7,887 nt of DNA from Candidatus Saccharimonadota bacterium (GTDB lineage Bacteria > Patescibacteriota > Saccharimonadia > Saccharimonadales > SZUA-47), in NCBI GenBank assembly GCA_003231925.1, contig QIKK01000009.1, forward strand, positions 1 through 7,887, written 5' to 3'. Under the pieces are notes generated by a model, which did no database searches, had not been told where the DNA came from, and was given only the letters and a program-made list of their open reading frames with translations. This document shows positions 1-6,718 of the stretch, piece after piece. Made by a program: the position numbers and the translations under genes. Position 1 is the first letter of the stretch, and each line of letters starts with the position of its first letter.

Positions 1-1970
1 TCGTCAAGTATGTGCCTTTGGAAATGGCCCAGAAGGGGGTTGTAGCTACACAATATTCTAAAAGTCCAGTAGAAGAATTAGGGCTACTAAAAATGGACTT
101 TTTAGGATTGTCTAACCTGACTATTATAAATAATACTTTGCGTATTATTAAAAAAGTATATGCTAAGAATATAGACGTAAATAACCTTCCACTAGATGAT
201 AAAAAAACCTATCAAATGCTTCAGAAAGGTGATACTACTGGTGTCTTTCAATTAGAATCAGCTGGGATGCGTCGGTATCTGAAGGAACTAAAACCGACCG
301 AATTTAATGATATTGTTGCTATGTGCGCATTGTATCGGCCAGGACCTCTAAATGCTGGGCTAACAGATAGTTTCGTCAAGAGAAAGAACGGCATTGAAGA
401 AGTTGTCTATGCTCATGAAAAGTTTAAAGAGGCTTTAGAAAGTACTTTTGGAGTATTGGTTTATCAAGAGCAAGTCATGCGTATTTCTAAGGAAGTTTGT
501 GGCTTTACCGGAGGTGATGCCGACACTCTGCGTAAAGCCATCGGTAAGAAAAAACGAGACGTTATGATTAAAATGAAAAAGCAATTTATAGATGGGGGCG
601 AGAAGTTTGGAGGTGTATCGCATGCTGTTATGGAGAAGTTCTGGGATGATTTAATGGGCTTTGCTGACTACGCCTTTAATAAGTCACATTCAGCATGTTA
701 CGGGCTTATAGCATATCAAACAGCCTATTTAAAGGCACATTATCCATCGGCTTTCATGGCAGCTTTGATGACTAGTCATTATAACGACATTGATCGTTTA
801 ACTATAGAGATGAGTGAGTGCCGACATATGGAAATTGAAGTTCTACCGCCCGACATTAATGAATCTTTTGTGGAGTTTGCTATTGTACCTAATAAAAAAC
901 AAATCCGATTTGGTATGAGTGCAATAAAAAATGTTGGAATTGGTGCAGTTCAAGATATTTTGAGGGCAAGAGGGGATGGAGAATTCAGGTCTCTACAAGA
1001 CTTTTTTACAAAGGTTAATTCTAGGGCGGTAAATAAAAAAACAATAGAGAGTCTAATAAAAACAGGAGCATTTAGTAAATTTGCCACCAGATCTGCTCTG
1101 CTTAATAATGTTGATATTTTGTTAGCATATTCACAGAAGAAGCAAAAAGAACAGGATAGTGGTCAAACAGACCTATTCGGTAAAAAATCAGATAGCGCAA
1201 TTCAAGATTCTGTAGAATTATCACTAGGCCCAGAAGACTTTAAATATACAGAGCAGGATAGTTTGCAATGGGAGCGTGAGTTGCTGGGGTTATATCTGTC
1301 TGATCACCCTCTGAATATCTATCGTAAGCTTTTGAAAGATAAGACTCATCCAATATCAGAGATCTCTAAGGATGATGATGGCAAAAAAGCTCACATTGGC
1401 GGTATTGTCAACGTGGTTAGAGTTATTCAAACAAAAAAAGGTGACAGTATGGCGTTTGTGCAGATTAGCGATATGTCGGGTGAAACAGAATTATTGGTTT
1501 TTCCACGTATTTACGAGGAAACAGCGTGGTTATGGGAAACAGATAAAGTTGTATTAATAGACGGACTGGTAAATGCTAAAGACAAAAACGGACAAATTAC
1601 GGATGATTTCAAAATTAATGTTTCAGTTGCGCGAGAGATAAATAGGGAAGAAGCAAAATCTTACAAAAGTAAAAAAAAGCGGATTAAGCCCATTAAAGAG
1701 CTAAAAGTTTCTAAGAAAAAGTCTAAACAAAAATCTGACAATACTGAAAGGATTTATATAAGGATGGAAAATACTGATAAGACCGGAATATTAATTTCAT
1801 TAAAGCAACATATTGATGATTTCCCTGGTTCTAGTGAAATTGTTTTGGTAGTTAATGAGTCAGCCGATAGGCAGATAATCAGAATACCAGATAAATCTAG
1901 CCAGTCTGAGGATAGCCTTAATGATTTAATTAAGCTATTTGGCGCCGAGAATGTACGCCTTGGCAGTTGA
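1..1970 (+). CDS. dnaE: DNA polymerase III alpha subunit, C-terminal part (5' end cut by window)
   Basis: This is the catalytic subunit of the replicative DNA polymerase. The reading frame is open from the left edge (first full codon at 3); the GTG at 12 is an internal valine, not a start. Residues here count from that GTG. Asp29 in KMDFLGL matches the third catalytic aspartate of the palm (the DFLGL motif of E. coli DnaE). Then follow GVFQLES (77-83), ALYRPGPL (106-113), YQEQVM (151-156), a GGDADTLRKAIGKKK finger motif (167-181) and FNKSHS (222-227). Helix-hairpin-helix segments lie near 298-360. QTDLF (385-389) fits the internal beta-clamp-binding motif. An OB fold spans about 460-545, then a lysine-rich linker (550-575) and the conserved small C-terminal domain to 652. 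The PHP domain and the first two catalytic aspartates lie outside the window, roughly 500 residues judging by family length. The gene ends in TGA directly followed by TAA. No strong terminator follows; only a weak dyad lies at 2024-2046. Confidence 0.97.
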   Translation, partial: VKYVPLEMAQKGVVATQYSKSPVEELGLLKMDFLGLSNLTIINNTLRIIKKVYAKNIDVNNLPLDDKKTYQMLQKGDTTGVFQLESAGMRRYLKELKPTEFNDIVAMCALYRPGPLNAGLTDSFVKRKNGIEEVVYAHEKFKEALESTFGVLVYQEQVMRISKEVCGFTGGDADTLRKAIGKKKRDVMIKMKKQFIDGGEKFGGVSHAVMEKFWDDLMGFADYAFNKSHSACYGLIAYQTAYLKAHYPSAFMAALMTSHYNDIDRLTIEMSECRHMEIEVLPPDINESFVEFAIVPNKKQIRFGMSAIKNVGIGAVQDILRARGDGEFRSLQDFFTKVNSRAVNKKTIESLIKTGAFSKFATRSALLNNVDILLAYSQKKQKEQDSGQTDLFGKKSDSAIQDSVELSLGPEDFKYTEQDSLQWERELLGLYLSDHPLNIYRKLLKDKTHPISEISKDDDGKKAHIGGIVNVVRVIQTKKGDSMAFVQISDMSGETELLVFPRIYEETAWLWETDKVVLIDGLVNAKDKNGQITDDFKINVSVAREINREEAKSYKSKKKRIKPIKELKVSKKKSKQKSDNTERIYIRMENTDKTGILISLKQHIDDFPGSSEIVLVVNESADRQIIRIPDKSSQSEDSLNDLIKLFGAENVRLGS

Positions 1971-2046
1971 TAATCAAAAAGATAGTAAGTTGATAATACA
2001 AGTTAAAATTCGTGAAATAGCCAAGTAAGATAGGTTTTGTCTTGCT

Positions 2047-3078
2047 CTACTGAATAACTCCAGAAATCTGACTAAAGTAAACTGCTATGGAAATAATTAG
2101 TATAACTATCAGGTCAAAGATGGGATGATGAGCTACAAAGTGCTCTCCTTCAATTAAGTATCTTCTAACTAAGAAGTAGTGTTTAGTGAGCCAAAAAATA
2201 GCAAGTCCGACCCCTATTATACTTATAGCTAGAGCACTCCACGGCGCTCTTCCTCCGGTTATCTGCTGTAGTAGAGTAATGCGTTTTGTCGGGGTTTTAT
2301 CTGGAACTGGTCGGTCCGTTGTAATGGGCTGGGCTATTCGGTCTTCTTTTTTTGGAACAGCATTGACCACTAGATCTGCTGGTTTTTGAATTTCTTTAGG
2401 TTTATTTGCTGATATGGTTTCACTTTGTACCGCTGGTTGAGGAGTTGGTTTGGGGGGCGTTACCACAACAGGCGTTGTAACTGGTGCTGGGGCTATAAAG
2501 GGCTTGCCATACATTGCTACTACTAGCGTTTCATTACCTGTCGCAACATAATTAGCTCCATTTGCAAAACCAAACCCTACTTCTGTAAATACGGGGTCCA
2601 ATAGGTTGGCTTTGTGTGTGGGGCTATTCATCCATCCTATGATGGTGTCGTTACTTGTTGTAAATCCATAGGCAAGATTCTCCCCAGCTTTTATGTATTG
2701 GTATCCCTGGGCGTCGATAAAGACCCAAGGCGCTTTTCCGTCAGGAGTGTTGTGAGACCAATAATTTCTCGCTATCATATCGTTCGCCTTAGCCTGAGCA
2801 GCAGCATTAAGTTTACTATTTATAGTTAACGACGCCGACCCGTTGGAATTACGTTGTGCATTTGTTGAACTCAGTAGCGTTGCTCTACTCATCTCTGTGG
2901 CGTAAGCCAGAGTAGCTGGCTTGTGTGACTGTAGGGGTTGCCAAATGTTAATAAAAAGTCCCCCTAACAGTAGCACTACTAAAGGTAAATAAGGCCAGTA
3001 GACTCGGGCATGCTTTTTGGCTAGATGTCGTTTCGGAGGTCTAAGTCCTCTTGTGGTTAGTGTTTGTTTTTTCGACAT
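2047..3078 (-). CDS. Membrane-anchored CAP/SCP-domain protein with Pro-rich stalk and two C-terminal TM helices
   Basis: The product has 343 residues. A basic N-terminus (many Lys/Arg up to residue 25) precedes a hydrophobic helix at about 29-47, best read as an uncleaved signal anchor. A CAP (SCP/PR-1-like, YkwD-type) domain spans about 65-192. It shows YWSHNTPDG (106-114), AGENLAYGF (131-139) and SPTHKANLLDPVFTEVGFG (152-170). His109, Glu133, His155 and Glu166 are good candidates for the CAP cavity His/Glu residues. Residues 195-262 are rich in Pro, Thr and Val and look like an extended stalk. Two further hydrophobic helices lie at about 279-297 and 320-337, with a basic loop between them. 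The positive-inside rule puts the CAP domain and stalk outside, tethered to the membrane at both ends. The family's bacterial functions are poorly known (proposed cell-wall, protease-like or lipid-binding roles); the specific role here is unknown. It lies 29 bases after the methyltransferase gene and may have its own promoter. The ATG start has no Shine-Dalgarno sequence. Confidence 0.88.
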   Translation of the reverse strand: MSKKQTLTTRGLRPPKRHLAKKHARVYWPYLPLVVLLLGGLFINIWQPLQSHKPATLAYATEMSRATLLSSTNAQRNSNGSASLTINSKLNAAAQAKANDMIARNYWSHNTPDGKAPWVFIDAQGYQYIKAGENLAYGFTTSNDTIIGWMNSPTHKANLLDPVFTEVGFGFANGANYVATGNETLVVAMYGKPFIAPAPVTTPVVVTPPKPTPQPAVQSETISANKPKEIQKPADLVVNAVPKKEDRIAQPITTDRPVPDKTPTKRITLLQQITGGRAPWSALAISIIGVGLAIFWLTKHYFLVRRYLIEGEHFVAHHPIFDLIVILIISIAVYFSQISGVIQ

Positions 3079-3091
3079 AACGTATAATTTA

Positions 3092-3120
3092 AGTATATAG
3101 TAACACGTTAGTCCTGTTTA
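3092..3120 (-). promoter_or_regulatory. Candidate promoter for the CAP-domain gene
   Basis: On the minus strand, TAAACA (3115-3120, 4/6 to TTGACA) is followed after 17 bases by TATACT (3092-3097, 5/6 to TATAAT). The expected transcription start is near 3085, only about 7 bases before the ATG at 3078, so the mRNA would be nearly leaderless. The -35 box overlaps the last codons of the upstream methyltransferase gene. The call rests on consensus matching by eye in A+T-rich DNA. Confidence 0.4.
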
Positions 3121-3617
3121 GTCGTTGTTGCAAGGTATAGAGCAATCCCAGCTGCTATTGAAACATTGAATGACTCCTTCTTTCCGCTCATAGGTATTTC
3201 GTAGATTTTCTCGCAACTATCGATATCTTCTGCTGATAGCCCCTCTATCTCAGAACCGACTACTAGTGCAACTTTATTTTTATATATGTTGAGAGATTGG
3301 ATTGATTTTGCGGTTTTATGTTGTTCAATGGCGTAGATTTTGTAACCATTATTCTTTAGGTATCTAACAGCCTGTTGGAATGTTTTAAAATACATCCAAT
3401 TAACTGTATTCTCGGCTCCAAGAGCTGTTTTTGCGATTTGTTTGTGGGCTCGTTCCTGGACATAGGGTAATCTGTCATCATCTGAAAGACCTTTAGGCCT
3501 AGGCGTATAACCTATCAGAATAACTCCTGTTGAGAAACCTTCCGCAGTTCTAAAGAAAGATCCAACATTGTGTGCACTGCGGATATTGTCTGCTATTAAA
3601 ATGATTCTCTCTTTCAT
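3108..3617 (-). CDS. TrmH/SpoU-family RNA 2'-O-methyltransferase (SPOUT, single domain)
   Basis: This 169-residue protein is a single-domain SPOUT methyltransferase, expected to transfer a methyl group from S-adenosylmethionine to a ribose 2'-OH in tRNA or rRNA. All three SpoU motifs are present: motif 1 NIRSAHNVGSFFRTAEGF (11-28, with Arg23 as the likely catalytic arginine), motif 2 LVVGSEIEGLS (118-128) and motif 3 IPMSGKKESFNVSIAAGIAL (141-160, with Asn151 and Ser153). The stretch AKTALGAENTVNW (62-74) is also typical of the short TrmH-like proteins of about 160-180 residues. There is no N-terminal substrate-binding extension as in RlmB or TsnR, so the RNA target cannot be named. Motif 3 closes the trefoil-knot cofactor site. 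The gene diverges from pilB across an 84-base gap and precedes the CAP-domain gene on the same strand. A perfect TATAAT lies just before the start. It ends in TAA. Confidence 0.93.
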   Translation of the reverse strand: MKERIILIADNIRSAHNVGSFFRTAEGFSTGVILIGYTPRPKGLSDDDRLPYVQERAHKQIAKTALGAENTVNWMYFKTFQQAVRYLKNNGYKIYAIEQHKTAKSIQSLNIYKNKVALVVGSEIEGLSAEDIDSCEKIYEIPMSGKKESFNVSIAAGIALYLATTTKQD

Positions 3618-3627
3618 AGATGAAGCT

Positions 3628-3656
3628 ATTATACGCTAAAAGCTACAATCTTTAAG
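3628..3656 (-). promoter_or_regulatory. Candidate promoter for the TrmH-family gene
   Basis: On the minus strand a perfect TATAAT (3628-3633) lies 17 bases downstream of a weak -35 box, CTTAAA (3651-3656, 3/6). Transcription would start near 3621, about 4 bases before the ATG at 3617, so the message would be leaderless or nearly so. No Shine-Dalgarno sequence is present, in keeping with that. The site lies in the divergent gap shared with pilB. Confidence 0.5.
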
Positions 3657-3701
3657 GTAGGGGTTTTTAATGTAACGCCGTTATGCTTAAATGTATGTAA
3701 C

Positions 3702-5300
3702 ATGGCGGTGGATGCGAGGATTATAGAAGAACAAACTACTCAACGAAGAGCTGTTGTTTTAGGAATGCAATACACTGATACATCTAAAATTAATCCAAAA
3801 ACACTATATAAAAATCTTTTAAGTAACGAAGAGCTAAGTGAATTTAAGCTTATTCCAGTTTATGCCACAGGAAGTCAGATAAATTTTGGAGTTACTAACA
3901 TAACTTCTAAAAAAACCATGCAAAGTCTTAGACAACGCTTCATGGATCAGCAAATAGCATTTTTCTTAATAAGTGATTCTGGATTTAGAGAATATATTAA
4001 TTTATATAATCCTCCAAAAAAAATTGAATATGCTAACATCAGAATATCTAAAACACAAAATAGCGACTTGATTTCAGATGTTTCTAGAACATTGACGCAG
4101 GTAAAAGCAGACGATATGCTAGCCTATCTTGTAGAACAAGCCTTTAGATTAAAAGCAAGTGATATACACCTGGAGACAATGACTAAAGGCGCAAGAATTA
4201 GGTTGAGAGTACACGGTGTTTTACATACGGTTGCTAATTTAGACGTCAGTAAATACCGTCAATTAGTATCGGCTCTAGCTAGTTCGGCCAATATTAGTAC
4301 GTCTACAACGGATGACCAGACTGGGCATATTAATAGTGATTTTAAAATGGCAACTGGCGAAGTTGTCAATGTTAATTTAAGGGTAGAAACAGTGCCGGCA
4401 GTTAATGGTATGGATGCCGTGCTTAGGCTGTTTAATTTTAGGTCAGATATGATGCGCATGGATAAACTAGGCTTTGAAGACTATCAAGAGAAAGCGATTA
4501 GAGATATAATTTCAAACCCTTCTGGACTTGTCTTGATTGTCGGCCCTACAGGATCAGGTAAAACTACAACTCTATATAGTATTTTGAATGAGCTAAACAG
4601 CGATGAGCGTAAGATAATTACACTAGAAGACCCAGTAGAGTATCAAATTGATGGCGTCACTCAGATACCAGTAAATTCTAGAAAGGGTCAAAACTTTTCT
4701 GAAAAATTTAAAGCTGTTTTACGGCTAGATCCAGATGTGATAATGGTTGGAGAAATTCGTGATACCGACACAGCTAAAACCGCTCTGCAGGCTGCACTTA
4801 CCGGGCATTTAGTTTTAAGTACCTATCATGCTAAATCTGCCTCTGCCGCTATGACAAGATTACTAGATGCAATCGGCGAAAACCCACTATACGCAAGTGC
4901 GATTCGATTAATACAAGCTCAAAGATTAGTTCGTAGGTTAGACTTAAAGACTAAAACGCCAGTAGCTATAGATGACCCTACAAAAGAACATTTCCGTAAA
5001 ATTATTGATGGAATTAATGCTGATGTGGATTTGTCTTTTCTACAGAATGCCCAAATGTATAAACCAGGTAGTTCGGCAGAGAACCCCTTTGGTTTTGATG
5101 GTCAGTTTGCTATACGGGAGTTGCTAATGATGACGCCAGAAATGAGACAGTTGCTTTTAAAACCTGCCCGTGAACTATCTACAGAAATAATACAATCTGT
5201 TGCAGTAAAAAACCGGATGCTGACTATGAAGCAGGACGGAGTGTTGCGTGTTCTAAAGGGTGATACTACTTTCAGTGAGATAACTAGAGTTTTGGGATAG
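3702..5300 (+). CDS. pilB: Type IV pilus assembly ATPase PilB (GspE/PulE family), cysteine-free variant
   Basis: This cytoplasmic hexameric ATPase should power pilus extension from the inner face of the membrane. Of 532 residues, about 30-103 resemble the T2SSE/MshEN N-terminal domain. The N2 domain begins near 140, with KASDIHLE (151-158). The C-terminal ATPase core has Walker A GPTGSGKTT (281-289), the Asp box ITLEDPVEYQIDGVTQIPVN (306-325), Walker B DPDVIMVGEIRD (343-354) and a His box GHLVLSTYHAKS (368-379, His376). PilB and GspE normally carry paired CxxC zinc motifs after the His box. Here residues 412-468 hold none, and the whole protein has no cysteine, although the following FAIRELLMMTPEMRQLL (469-485) aligns with the usual G-I-Y-E-L-L region. 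The extended N-terminal domain favours PilB over the retraction ATPase PilT. No other pilus gene is in view. The ATG at 3702 is the first good in-frame start; it has no Shine-Dalgarno sequence. A weak -10-like TATGCT at 3682-3687 lacks a convincing -35 box. Confidence 0.92.
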   Translation: MAVDARIIEEQTTQRRAVVLGMQYTDTSKINPKTLYKNLLSNEELSEFKLIPVYATGSQINFGVTNITSKKTMQSLRQRFMDQQIAFFLISDSGFREYINLYNPPKKIEYANIRISKTQNSDLISDVSRTLTQVKADDMLAYLVEQAFRLKASDIHLETMTKGARIRLRVHGVLHTVANLDVSKYRQLVSALASSANISTSTTDDQTGHINSDFKMATGEVVNVNLRVETVPAVNGMDAVLRLFNFRSDMMRMDKLGFEDYQEKAIRDIISNPSGLVLIVGPTGSGKTTTLYSILNELNSDERKIITLEDPVEYQIDGVTQIPVNSRKGQNFSEKFKAVLRLDPDVIMVGEIRDTDTAKTALQAALTGHLVLSTYHAKSASAAMTRLLDAIGENPLYASAIRLIQAQRLVRRLDLKTKTPVAIDDPTKEHFRKIIDGINADVDLSFLQNAQMYKPGSSAENPFGFDGQFAIRELLMMTPEMRQLLLKPARELSTEIIQSVAVKNRMLTMKQDGVLRVLKGDTTFSEITRVLG

Positions 5301-5521
5301 TGCCACCCTCTTATATTTGAATAATAGTTCTTATTTTAATATCTGGTACATTAATCAACGCTAGCCTTTTAATAAAAAAATCGCAAATCTTAGTAACTGG
5401 AGAAAAATCACCTAGTACCTAATGGCTCTTAGAACTTTTATATAGAAAACACCCTTTATTTTTACCCCTGGTAGTGCTACACTATGCTTTATTAAAATAG
5501 TAAACGTAAAAAGAGATAGAG
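5301..5521 (+). other. Intergenic gap between pilB and rplS
   Basis: This 221-base stretch is the longest without a gene. It is A+T-rich and I found no tRNA-like fold, no credible small gene (the ATG at 5422 gives only seven codons) and no strong terminator after pilB; the inverted repeat near 5321-5337 (AATAA/TTATT) has only A-T pairs. Its right end holds the candidate rplS promoter. The usual neighbours of rplS (rpsP, rimM, trmD) are not here, so rplS appears to start its own transcription unit. Confidence 0.6.
5461..5488 (+). promoter_or_regulatory. Candidate promoter for rplS
   Basis: TTTACC (5461-5466, 4/6 to TTGACA) is followed after 16 bases by TATGCT (5483-5488, 4/6 to TATAAT). An overlapping alternative is an extended -10, TGCTACACT (5475-5483), with a weak -35 region. 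Either places the transcription start near 5490-5495 and gives a leader of about 27-32 bases, longer than at other genes here. An imperfect dyad (ACTAT...ATAGT, 5481-5501) covers the -10 box and start point. Confidence 0.4.
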
Positions 5522-6061
5522 ATGAATACAATCCTTAGAGATGTAGCAAATTCTTACAAAAAATCGGCCGTAGTTGCTGTTCGAAGTGGCGATACTGTAC
5601 AAGTTCACCAGAAGATTAAAGAGGGGAACAAAGAACGTGTCCAAATATTTGAGGGTCTGGTTATTAGGGTGAGGAACCGCAATAGCCAAACAGCCTCAAT
5701 ACTGGTTCGAAGGCAAACCGGTGGCTATGCTGTGGAAAAAAGTTATTTATTGCACAGTCCACTAGTTACAAAAATTGAAGTTACAAAAAGAGGTAAGGTG
5801 CGCAGAAATTACCTAACTTACATGCGAGAATTAAAGGGCAAAGCAACAAGGTTAACTGGTCAGGATTTTGACAAAAAAGCTATCAATGATATTCATGATG
5901 AGGGAGCTGAGCGGACCGAAGCAGATCTAAAAATAAAAAAAGAGGAAGAGCATAAAGTTTTAGAAGCAAAGAAAGCTGTCCAACAAGCTAAAGAAGATGC
6001 TAAAGCAACAGCAGTTCTTGAAGCACACAAGCTAAACGAGGCTAAAGCTAAAGAATCCTAA
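5522..6061 (+). CDS. rplS: 50S ribosomal protein L19 with long charged C-terminal tail
   Basis: L19 sits on the large ribosomal subunit at the interface with the small subunit. Residues 1-112 are a full-length family core. They show SGDTVQVHQKIKEGNKERVQ (22-41), IFEGLVI (42-48), LLHSPLVTKIEV (76-87), RGKVRR (90-95) and YMRELKGKATRL (100-111). Most L19 proteins stop near 115 residues, as E. coli L19 does. Here another 67 or so follow (113-179), rich in Lys, Glu and Ala, with stretches such as KIKKEEEHKVLEAKKAVQQA (137-156). They suggest a long charged helix or a disordered tail. The tail stays in frame with no sign of frameshift or gene fusion, and its role is unknown. The ATG at 5522 fits the conserved L19 N-terminus. 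Upstream is AAAAGAGATAGAG, purine-rich but not a true Shine-Dalgarno sequence. rnhB follows after 61 bases. trmD, the common upstream partner, is absent from the window. Confidence 0.96.
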   Translation: MNTILRDVANSYKKSAVVAVRSGDTVQVHQKIKEGNKERVQIFEGLVIRVRNRNSQTASILVRRQTGGYAVEKSYLLHSPLVTKIEVTKRGKVRRNYLTYMRELKGKATRLTGQDFDKKAINDIHDEGAERTEADLKIKKEEEHKVLEAKKAVQQAKEDAKATAVLEAHKLNEAKAKES

Positions 6062-6110
6062 AAAAACAGAGTTAGATTTTATACTTCTAATTACCAATCT
6101 TTAATTAAGC

Positions 6111-6116
6111 TATACT
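6111..6116 (+). promoter_or_regulatory. Candidate -10 box for a leaderless rnhB transcript
   Basis: TATACT (5/6 to TATAAT) ends 6 bases before the rnhB ATG at 6123. With normal spacing, transcription would start at or next to the A of the start codon. I see no good -35 box 16-18 bases upstream, and no Shine-Dalgarno sequence. It is a suggestive site, not a secure one; read-through from rplS is the alternative. Confidence 0.35.
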
Positions 6117-6122
6117 ATAGAC

Positions 6123-6683
6123 ATGATTGGGATAGATGAGGTTGGAAGAGGTGCATGGGCTGGTCCGTTATTGGTTGTAGCTGCTAATCTAAAGAAAAAC
6201 ATGGAACTCCCAGAGGGTTTGACTGATTCAAAATTATTAAATAAAAAACAAAAGAACTTGTTCTATGAGCAATTACTAATCACTTGTGATTTTGGAGAAG
6301 GGTGGGTTGAGGTTGAAGAAATAGATAATTTAGGTCTTGGAACAGCGCTTAGAGTTGGTGCTATGCGAGCTATCGGCGATATTGGTGAATATGAGGATCA
6401 AGATATATGTATTGACGGAAATGTAAACTTGCTTAAAGAATCTTTTGATAAGTCTTACGCTCGAGTAGGTGCAGATTTGTATGAACCTATAGTTTCTGCA
6501 GCGTCGGTATATGCAAAAGTACTTAGGGACAGGTACATGTTGAAATTACATTTTAAGGTTCCGCAGTACGGCTTTAATAAACATGTAGGATATGGAACAC
6601 AGACACATATTGATGCTTTAAAAAAATATGGTGTCAGTAAATACCATAGAAGAAGTTTTAAGCCAATTATGGAGCTATTATGA
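6123..6683 (+). CDS. rnhB: Ribonuclease HII
   Basis: RNase HII cuts RNA in RNA/DNA hybrids and removes single ribonucleotides misplaced in DNA. The 186 residues cover the full catalytic domain. The four acidic metal ligands are visible: Asp5 and Glu6 in GIDEVGRG (3-10), Asp98 in CIDGN (96-100) and Asp136 in SAASVYAKVLRDRYM (125-139). The C-terminal signature GYGTQTHIDALKKYG (157-171) followed by HRRSFKP (175-181) is also intact. The protein begins almost directly at the catalytic motif, as in short family members, which supports the ATG at 6123. It lies in the common rplS-rnhB-yraN order. It ends in TGA, and yraN begins 35 bases later. A -10-like box close to the start suggests that it can be transcribed separately from rplS. 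Confidence 0.97.
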   Translation: MIGIDEVGRGAWAGPLLVVAANLKKNMELPEGLTDSKLLNKKQKNLFYEQLLITCDFGEGWVEVEEIDNLGLGTALRVGAMRAIGDIGEYEDQDICIDGNVNLLKESFDKSYARVGADLYEPIVSAASVYAKVLRDRYMLKLHFKVPQYGFNKHVGYGTQTHIDALKKYGVSKYHRRSFKPIMELL

Positions 6684-6718
6684 ACTATATAAAAAGAATA
6701 CTCTCTAGGGCCTAGTAT

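Noticed and set aside
435..1557. Short frames within dnaE (435-623 minus, 1372-1557 plus)
   Set aside because: They overlap conserved polymerase motifs in the main frame and have no features of their own.
1968..1970. TGA read as glycine or tryptophan (recoded organism)
   Set aside because: TGA ends dnaE at the expected C-terminus and is directly followed by TAA; rnhB also ends in TGA at the family's normal end. Conserved Gly and Trp use standard codons.
2024..2046. Inverted repeat AGTAAGA/TCTTGCT between dnaE and the CAP gene as a terminator
   Set aside because: It is a 7-bp stem with one G-U pair and a 9-base loop, with no T-run on either side; too weak to call.
2186..2829. Two plus-strand frames (2186-2389 and 2614-2829) inside the CAP-domain gene
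   Set aside because: Both are opposite-strand shadows; the minus-strand frame has clear CAP motifs across the second and a coherent stalk and membrane helix across the first.
4259..4459. 66-codon minus-strand frame within pilB
   Set aside because: It is a shadow of the PilB N2 domain coding sequence.
5422..5445. Seven-codon ORF upstream of rplS as a leader peptide
   Set aside because: It lies upstream of the likely rplS promoter and has no regulatory codon run or attenuator-like hairpins.
5490..5521. L19-type leader RNA regulatory element
   Set aside because: With the proposed start site the rplS leader is only about 30 bases, too short for the known ribosomal-protein leader structures.
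5492..5689. 65-codon minus-strand frame opposite the start of rplS
   Set aside because: It is antisense to the conserved L19 core and the rplS leader, with no family resemblance.
6072..6093. Inverted repeat TTAGA/TCTAA after rplS as a terminator
   Set aside because: The stem is short and A+T-rich with no following T-run; it could easily arise by chance.
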